The translations under genes and the position numbers were made by a program. The notes below the pieces were generated by a model. That model saw nothing but the letters and a program-made list of their open reading frames with translations, was not told the origin of the DNA and ran no database searches. Below are positions 51,201-64,000 of a stretch of 64,000 nucleotides of DNA, piece by piece. This DNA is from Physcomitrium patens. Lineage: Eukaryota; Streptophyta; Bryopsida; Funariales; Funariaceae. How positions within the stretch are numbered: position 1 is the stretch's first letter; each line of letters begins with the position of its first letter. The stretch is taken from assembly GCF_000002425.4 (NCBI RefSeq), contig NC_037270.1, positions 12,941,106-13,005,105 of the forward strand, written 5' to 3'.

Positions 51201-51689
51201 GTATATATGTTTTGGACATTTGGTGCAATATAATTTTAAAAATTAATGTTGAGGATTTGTTTTGTATTTTTTAAATATTAAAAAGATCAAAGGACATCTC
51301 ATTTGGAAATAGAGAGAAAACTTATAAATTTTCTTGTTATTTCATTTATTTATTTTTTCAGAATAGAGAAATAAATAAATCACCTTAAAATTTATAAAAT
51401 ATGAAAGTTTAAATTTTTTTAAAACTATTACATGTTCCAAATCAAATAATAACGAGAAAGATGTGACTACAAGAAAAAATCTCAAAAATCAAAGAAATTT
51501 TGGATGATGTTTTGAAATTAAATATTTAAAAACAGTTAAGAAAAAAATCACATGCTTTTTTATCAACTGTGAGATAGAAATAACTTCCAATTTATTTTCA
51601 AAAAAGACAAGAAAAACGGCTTTTTTATTTTACTTTCATGTAATATAATGGTATTTATATAGAATAGATAAGAATGAAATTTTATTTTT
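48291..51689. other. AT-rich block, no gene recognised
   Basis: Homopolymer-rich and AT-rich DNA with no open frame of interest. Two related passages near 48640-48700 and 48750-48830 (ATAAAGATGTAGAGATGATTGG and ATAAAGATGTGGAGGTAGCTGG contexts) suggest an internal duplication about 95 bases apart. The origin is probably repeat sequence. Confidence 0.55.
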
Positions 51690-53060
51690 AAACTGAAAGT
51701 GGGCATTTTGAATATACGTATGAGTCTTTTGCGCTTATAAATGCTAAAGTTATTTTTTAGTATACAATAAACTGTTTATTATGTGAATTTTTAAAAACAA
51801 TTACATTTTTTTTATTCAGACAATTTTTTAATTATTTCTACAAGTACAAAAGAACATAAACATCATTATTCTTATACATTATGAAAGTTTAGAGATGAAG
51901 GACTATATGTCAAGATGGAAATAAATAAATAAATAAATCTTTGCAATTATATTTTTAATGTTAAAAATTATTTTTAAAATACAAATTATTCTAAAAAGTA
52001 ACAAAAGTCTAAGAAATATTATTTTTAATTATCAAATTTTATTCGAAATTAGTAATATAATATTTTTTTATAATATTAAGATTAATAAAAAATCAAAAAA
52101 AAATTAAACCTCATAGAATAATCAATATGCTAGAAAATAAAATAAAAACGTTTTTTCTTTTTAAAAATAGATAAAAATTTAGAATATAAAAAGCAAAAGA
52201 CTTAGATTCAAAACAACATTAAAATTTGGATATCTTGTACATTGGTGCACATATTATATTAGTCCATAAACAAGGGAAATTTTTGAGAACCTTATGCATA
52301 CAATAGAGATGATTTGTACTTCTCATTAACAACATCTATTTATATAAATAATCAAAAAAATATTAATTATATTAAGATAATATAAAATAGAAAAAAAAAA
52401 CTCAATTCATATTTTTAAGAGTATCTATTAAAATAGTTTGTAACATTTATTTTGACAATAATTGAACTTCATAAAAATAAGATAAAATTAAAATCTTTTA
52501 ATGATATTGAGAAAAAATCTAATATTTAAAACATAGTAATATTACTAAAATTGGATAATACTCTTAATAGCATCTTGAATATTTTATTTTAAACTAATTA
52601 CAGAGAATATAACAAAAATTGTATAATTAAGTTGTTTTTTTTTGGCAAGAAATAAGTCATTAATAATAACTTTAAAAAACCTTTCTACTATTATTGAACA
52701 AAGCAAAAAACATGGTTTTTAACAAACACCACTTATCATATTTTGAATTTAATTAATCCTTTAAAAAAACATAGAATGTCTTTATTTCTAATGAGACTTA
52801 TTTTCAGATAGAAAAATAATGTCACAAATATCATTAGTAATTAAATAAGTAAAAATAAAAAGCATTAGAAATAAAAATGTGTTAGAAAATACATCATCAT
52901 AAAATATTGTAGAAATTTCTTAAATGTGGTTTTGATCTACAAATTTTCTTAGATTTTCCATGTAATCAATGAAACTTGTTCTAAGAGTTTGTGGAATCTG
53001 AACTTGATAGTATGAATTCTAAAACAAAAGTCATTCTAAAGCAATTGAAATGTATTACCA
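51690..53060 (+). mobile_element. Second chromovirus relic, shortened
   Basis: Short blocks resemble the main element in the same order and orientation: a reverse-transcriptase-like passage (about 51690-51870), a passage like the chromodomain end (about 52195-52345), a purine-rich tract, then an LTR-like start TGTCACAAATAT at 52820. Much of the interior is absent and the copy is broken and old, more decayed than the one at 42-48 kb. Confidence 0.5.
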
Positions 53061-53093
53061 AATTAAAACAATTTATTTACAGCTTTAATTCAC

Positions 53094-53138
<45 letters not shown>

Positions 53139-53400
53139 ACCAGGTTATAAATAATAACTAACTATTAATGTATTAATGATAATTTTATGAAAATTGAATA
53201 TCCAATTTATCTTTTTGAAGATTAAAATTGTTATTTTTAAAATCACCTCTACAATTTATACATAATAGTGAAAAAACATAACTATTTTAGATTTATAACA
53301 AATATTTTCATGTCAAGCAATCTTACTTATTTAGTAAATATGTAAATGGTTGATTAAAAGACTATCAAAATTGTAGAAGCAATTTACATGACCAGTCACC

Positions 53401-53457
53401 ATTTCAATCTTGTGAACAAAGATTGAAATTTCAGCTTGAAAGAATCAAGCTGAAATT
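53401..53457. repeat. Two abutting perfect hairpins
   Basis: Hairpin 1: ATTTCAATCTT (53401-53411) pairs with AAGATTGAAAT (53419-53429). Hairpin 2: AATTTCAGCTTGA (53427-53439) pairs with TCAAGCTGAAATT (53445-53457), with a 5-base loop. The two share three bases. They lie about 1.07 kb beyond the BSK stop codon, on its 3' side. Confidence 0.85.
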
Positions 53458-54525
53458 ATGTTGATTTTACCAACAATAAACACAGAACTTTTTCTTGAAG
53501 TTCCATACTGTAAAGAGCTTCAAAAATTGATCAAGCAAATATTTTCTTTCAAATCAAATTACAAGAAATCAATCGTATGAACAGCGCTACTTACAAAGCA
53601 TCCTTTTTAGGATTCATGATTCAATATAAACCAACTTATGCAGTCAACAAAATCCTTAAAAATGATACGAAGTAATTCAGCCCAAACTATATGTCCACCT
53701 CATCGTGAGATATCATTTGTCACAAGTACGCAATTTGAACAACTGCACAACACCTCTCCTTAAAAAAGACAGTATTTATTAGACAAAAACTTCAAAATCA
53801 TAAAGGCCTTCACTTAGGTTTAAAAAAGATACATTTGTTTGGGCTTTTAGGTAGACAAATCCCTGGACAATGTTCAGGAGTCTTATACCAATCACAAGAT
53901 CATATGATCCACGGCAAGTAAACCATTGTGCTTACCTCTGAAAAGCTGCAAGGCGTGCAGAAGATGATCTAGTGAAGAGATGCGATCAAAAGCGATCTGT
54001 ACAGATCTGAGCACCTCCAACTTTCATGCTCAGTTCAATCACCTATGTAAGAAACTGTTCACAAGTCTAATGCCAATCACTTGAGCCGGCTCTGCCATTC
54101 TCCTCTCAAGACTCGATTTTAGAAGAGAAACCAAAATTTGTATCCCCCTTAAGATGTGTATCAGATGTACTACACAGAAAGGAAGGCTCTGCAAACCTTC
54201 ACTACACTAAACAGTTGGAGGATTTAAGGCCTACATAATAAATGTTCTCCCAAACGTATACTACTATGAGCACAACCTGCCGTATTGTAAAAGGGGGCTT
54301 GAAACCCGCTGCATGGTAGAGTATCTTCCACTAACAAGATAATGACAATAACCTGCGAAAACTAGTGTTCATCTACTAAAAAATATACAATTGCCAACTC
54401 ACAACTTGGAAAACAAAAAAAACTTTGAAGGGGCAGGCTGAGAAGGCTAACCACCTCCCCATTTGTATATTAAAGAACACATCTGCAGGAATCACCTAGA
54501 ACGAGGACGTTGTAAACTGGATTGA
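53458..54525 (-). other. BSK 3' UTR and flank
   Basis: GC rises from about 53500, marking the start of the third gene island. No separate coding block was found. Part of this stretch is expected to be the BSK 3' UTR. Confidence 0.5.
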
Positions 54526-60068
<5,543 letters not shown>

Positions 60069-60837
60069 CCCTGTAACCCTCTACGTCCCAACCCGCACCA
60101 GCCCGTCTTGCGCCGTCCTCAGTTCGCCATTGCCAGCATCACTCCAGCTCCGCCCCAACCCCCGCCTCTTCTTTCCTTCCCTCCCTCCCTCCCTCCGAGG
60201 ACTACATCAACAAAAATCCTTCTGAAACCCACCCCAACGATTCACCCACCCATTGACAACACTACTTTCTCCACACTCTCGCGATACTTTAACTCCCAAG
60301 CTTCTCACCTCACAAGCTCGAATCCTCTTCAAATCTCACCGAGATTGTCATAACCATCGCCGATCTCACAAACAACCAAACACACAACCAACAACAACAG
60401 CAATAAAGCACCTCGCCACCTTCACTCCACAACCACGATGCGATCCTGGACTCGACAACCACAAAGTGGCCAAAGATTGCCCAAGAAGACACTCTCCTCT
60501 CCGCTCGTGCACATCAATCAATCACGAAACAAGCAAAGTAAACAAACCCATTAACGGTCTTCTTCCCCCTTGCCCCTCTCGTCTGGCTGCCTCACGGAAA
60601 GGCTCTACCCAGGGCCCAAGCCCATGCTGCGAAATAGAGGAGGCTAAGTTAGGGGTATGAAAAAAAACACTATCTCACACTCACACTCTCTCACACACAC
60701 ACACACAAGCACAAAGCACAACACCCTAGAGGTGTATTTTCTTCGCCAGTTATTGCAATTCCTTTGGTTTGGAGATTTTTTTTCCCCCTTTTTGTGTTCT
60801 TCCTCTGTCTGTGTGTGTGTGTGTGTGTGTGTGTGAG

Positions 60838-60870
<33 letters not shown>

Positions 60871-60960
60871 TTGATGTTGTTGTTGGTTTGATTTTCTGCT
60901 CTCTGGGCAAGGAGGGCCATGAATGACCCACAACCAATAACAAGCCAAAAGGGGGCTTCA
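60069..60960 (-). promoter_or_regulatory. BSK 5' leader and promoter region
   Basis: Upstream of the BSK start codon. On the minus strand it contains a GGAGGGAGGGAGG purine tract (about 60172-60198 on plus), a (GT)n or (CA)n tract (about 60689-60708 and 60809-60836) and a 29-base homopolymer (60841-60869). Long frames on the plus strand here (for example 60009-60353, 60253-60660) are low-complexity Pro/Ser/Thr-rich readings of this region and not convincing genes. Confidence 0.5.
60806..60869 (+). repeat. (GT)n followed by poly-T
   Basis: A dinucleotide run of about 14 GT units is followed directly by a short spacer and about 29 T. It is a simple-sequence compound tract. Confidence 0.9.
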
Positions 60961-61875
60961 GACACAATGGCCTAATCATGGGTTAAGTAAGAGTCTTTCC
61001 AGACTGGAGGCATGGACTCCACTGCAGCGCAACCCCCCCCACTGTGAGCTTTTCCTTGCACTCTTGGACTATCCCTTTCTTTACCTATCTCTCTATTTCT
61101 CATCTTCTTCATTGTGTTTTGTGTACTTGGGCTATTTTTCTTCCACCATTCTGAATGTCTGTGTCACATATGATTCATCAAAAGTTGATTTATTGTTCAT
61201 TGTTTTACAATAGTTTTTTAGAAATATAAATCAAAGTATACATTTTTTCCATTAATGTCATTTCAATCAAATTATTAAATAATGAAGTATAATTGAATTA
61301 TATAAATTGCCACTATGATAAGTTGAGAAGTGCATCTAAAGTTAGAAATGTGTTTCTACTGTTACGTTTGAAAACCATGGTAGATGTATTGTGACTTCTT
61401 GATTGTCAAAATAAATCTTTAATTAATAAGAGTGTGCACTTATTATTTTTGAATCCATTTATACAGCTTTTAAATGAATATTAAATATGCTAGATATGAA
61501 GGTTTTAAAAGAGTTTCTTTCTAATTAATAAAAATTAAGGAATATAGTGCCTAAGTTTAGAAATGTCCATTGNNNNNNNNNNNNNNNNNNNNNNNNNNNN
61601 NNNNNNNNNNNNNNNNNNNNNNNNNNNNNNNNNNNNNNNNNNNNNNNNNNNNNNNNNNNNNNNNNNNNNNNNGGCCGGGCGGTTTTTCAAACTCATTTTT
61701 GTAAAGTTTATCATATGGAAGAGAATCAAATTCTTCTTAAAATGTTGTTGATAAAAAAATATTAACATTCTTCTTCTCTATAAATAAAAATATTTTTTTC
61801 AATATCTAATCTAATTTTTTTACCTTACAACTTACTAACTCTTTGACCTTCAAAGCTTATACAAAATCCCTCTAC

Positions 61876-61922
<47 letters not shown>

Positions 61923-62904
61923 ATGGTACCTTCCATAATCAATAACCTTGATAGGTGGAAATTTTATAAATTACATAAGGTTTTATTGTCTCTGTGGAGT
62001 CATGTAATTTTAGATTTTATTATTGTCTTCTTTCAACTAAATCGTTTTTTTCTTCTTTTTCCTTCACTGCTTGTATCATAACTAAAAAAATTATAAACCT
62101 ACTAAGAATCAAAGGATAGGAAAGAAAATGTGACATGGTGCAAGTCTTTAATGGAGTATACATTTACAATGATAAGTCAAAAGAAGAAGGATGCAACTAT
62201 AGACATAGCTAGCACAAATTTAAATTGGAAAGCAAACTCCAATCTAAGAAGCTCAAGGTAAGGGTTCTAGGTCTCAATTTTTTTGGTTTTGCAAGCGTGT
62301 ATGCATAATTGACAAACAATTGATACTAATGCTCAATTATTTTTCTTAGAGTATTTTTTATGTCAAAATGTGATAAACGTGCAATGGCTAAAAATTTGCA
62401 AAAAATAAAATAAAAATTCACAATTAATACAAGAAATGCTTGCAAAGTAGGTTAAAGAGTAGTTTGGCCGTGTAAAAGCTCTCTCATAAGGAACAATTTT
62501 GAACATCTTATCTGATCATGAACTTGCAAATTGTGTTTGTTATTGTGATGATAGTTGCATGAATATCAACTTGGCTTCATTTGTAAAAACATAGTGATTT
62601 TTTTTTTGTAAATATTTTAGAAGAAGACAAGCAATTTCTTTTGAATATTTGAATGGCTTGTATTAAAAATCAAAATAGTTTCCAAAATTTTTTTTGCACA
62701 AAGAAAGTAGAAATGTGGGTATAATAATGGAAGCAACTTTGTTACTTGAGTTAAAAGAGTTAATTGTACAGTATTATTAAGATGATATTTTCATTAAGAT
62801 TATGCTGCAATATCATTAAGAGTATTTTGTTTTGTTTTTTTTTATTTATTTTTTTTTTTTGTAATAAAAGATTTTATTTACTTTAAATAAATTAAATTAG
62901 TAAA

Positions 62905-62941
<37 letters not shown>

Positions 62942-63449
62942 AATGAAAGTAAAGAAAATCTTTTAGGAAAAAATCACCAAGAAAAATCTTAGTTTAGTAC
63001 TTAGAAAGGACCAATTATAAATTGCAGTCAAAATCAAACTTTGAGGCAAAAAATTATGCATCTATGATAATTATATGATTTATTTTTATTTTTATTGGAG
63101 AATAGGATTGGAGATCAAACTTCTTAGGATTTTTATAATATTAAATTTGAGAGATTTGAGTAGATGATGACTGTGTGAGAGATTTAGAAGTCAAAATTGC
63201 TTTTGGTGACTTTGATATTTATAGAATATAAAATATATTATATTTTTTTTGAATTGTATGAGTTTTGTAGCACATCTACAAATGAATTCTGGATTTGCAA
63301 ATGTAGTAGAGTTAAATTTTTTTTGTGAAGTTAAATTTAGTTGGACAATCAAATCAAAAGTGATTGAAGTTCAAGTGAATTAAGGTCTTAAAAATTGGAT
63401 TTTGAAGGTTAGTGAAAGTTTTTATAATTTTTAGCAAGCTAACTATTGA

Positions 63450-63481
<32 letters not shown>

Positions 63482-63559
63482 GTGATAATAGTGGATTAAA
63501 TTTTATATATATATATAAATTTTAAGAATAATTAAAATGTTCAAAAAACAATATTGATG
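60961..63559. other. AT-rich intergenic block
   Basis: Contains a 100-N gap, (TA)n at 61879-61912 with a short (CA)n, (TA)n at 62909-62939, and poly-T at 63449-63481. No gene or domain was recognised. Confidence 0.6.
61573..61672. other. Assembly gap (100 N)
   Basis: Exactly 100 N in AT-rich DNA; true length unknown. Confidence 0.99.
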
Positions 63560-64000
63560 CTAGTAGGTTATCACAAATATGTATATTTACTTAGATTAAA
63601 AGAGTTAAGTAAAATAAAATAGAAATAATTAAATTATTTAATGATATCTTGTGGAGATACTTCTTAGATGCTTCATAGATGTAGATTTTACTTTATATAT
63701 TTATAAGTTATTGGTGGATTAAAAACTTAGGTAACAAGTCGGCCAAATATTGCATATGTTGACAACTTGTTGTACAAACAAACCATGTGGCATACATGTA
63801 GGAAACTTGTCTTGCAAGTTAGACATGTGTACCATAAGTTGGATGCGTATTGGAAGTCCTATAGATTGTTGTCATGTAGCTCTTAGCTAGATAATATATA
63901 TAGAGGCAAGAATAAAGTATTTTTCACTCTTGTTAATACCTTTCATATCCTTAGTTTTGTTTCAAGAGTCTCTAAACTTTTTATATTTAATAATACTTAT
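63560..64000 (+). mobile_element. Chromovirus-family LTR running off the window edge
   Basis: Closely follows the LTR of the 42-48 kb element in the same orientation (for example GGAAACTTGTCTTGCAAGTTAGACATGT-like and CATGTAGCTCTTAGCTAG blocks; a TATATAGAGGCAAGAATAAAGT block). Whether it is a 5' LTR with an element behind it or a solo LTR cannot be seen. Confidence 0.7.

Noticed and set aside
60644-60979. Lysine-rich minus-strand frames
   Set aside because: Produced by the poly-T and (GT)n tracts.

Overview
The window is a nuclear genome segment of a land plant, most likely a moss. It carries plant-only families (CER3/WAX2, brassinosteroid-signalling kinase, NTMC2-type SMP-C2 protein) with many short introns. 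Compact gene islands alternate abruptly with very AT-rich DNA full of (TA)n runs and decayed Ty3/Gypsy chromovirus relics, a layout known from moss genomes such as Physcomitrium. The species call is inference. Two runs of exactly 100 N (46481-46580, 61573-61672) are assembly gaps.

Layout. Island 1 (about 1.2-5.1 kb) holds a head-to-head pair: RPB9, the small zinc-ribbon subunit of RNA polymerase II (minus, 4 exons), and profilin (plus, 3 exons), sharing a 0.9 kb divergent promoter. From 5.1 to 9.3 kb the DNA is AT-rich with a minus-strand reverse-transcriptase relic. Island 2 (9.4-30.5 kb) holds a 14-exon carotenoid cleavage dioxygenase (plus), a 12-exon SMP-C2 lipid-transfer/tether protein (plus), a 10-exon CER3/WAX2-like wax-alkane gene (minus, tail-to-tail with the SMP-C2 gene), and an unresolved open stretch upstream of CER3. 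From 30.5 to 53.5 kb lies an AT-rich block. It contains a more unique-looking stretch with a LINE reverse-transcriptase remnant (37.8 kb), a chromovirus (42.2-48.1 kb) nested in an older LTR and itself holding a solo LTR of another family, and a second smaller chromovirus relic (51.7-53.1 kb). Island 3 (53.5-60.9 kb) holds one gene, a BSK-type pseudokinase with TPR tail (minus, at least 10 exons). The last 3 kb are AT-rich again and run into another LTR of the chromovirus family.

All six main genes were built exon by exon. Splice phases close in frame, and the protein lengths (RPB9 114, profilin 132, CCD 653, SMP-C2 597, CER3-like 624, BSK 475 aa) agree with or are explained against the family norm. 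They do not form one pathway: they cover transcription, actin dynamics, apocarotenoid production, membrane contact sites, cuticle wax and brassinosteroid-type signalling. The points most worth a second look are a probable GC-AG intron in RPB9, a 15-nt microexon in the CCD, the N-terminal extension of that CCD, a missing linker in the BSK, the unresolved 28.7-30.5 kb stretch, and the nested LTR structure. I found no evidence of a wholly new biological system.
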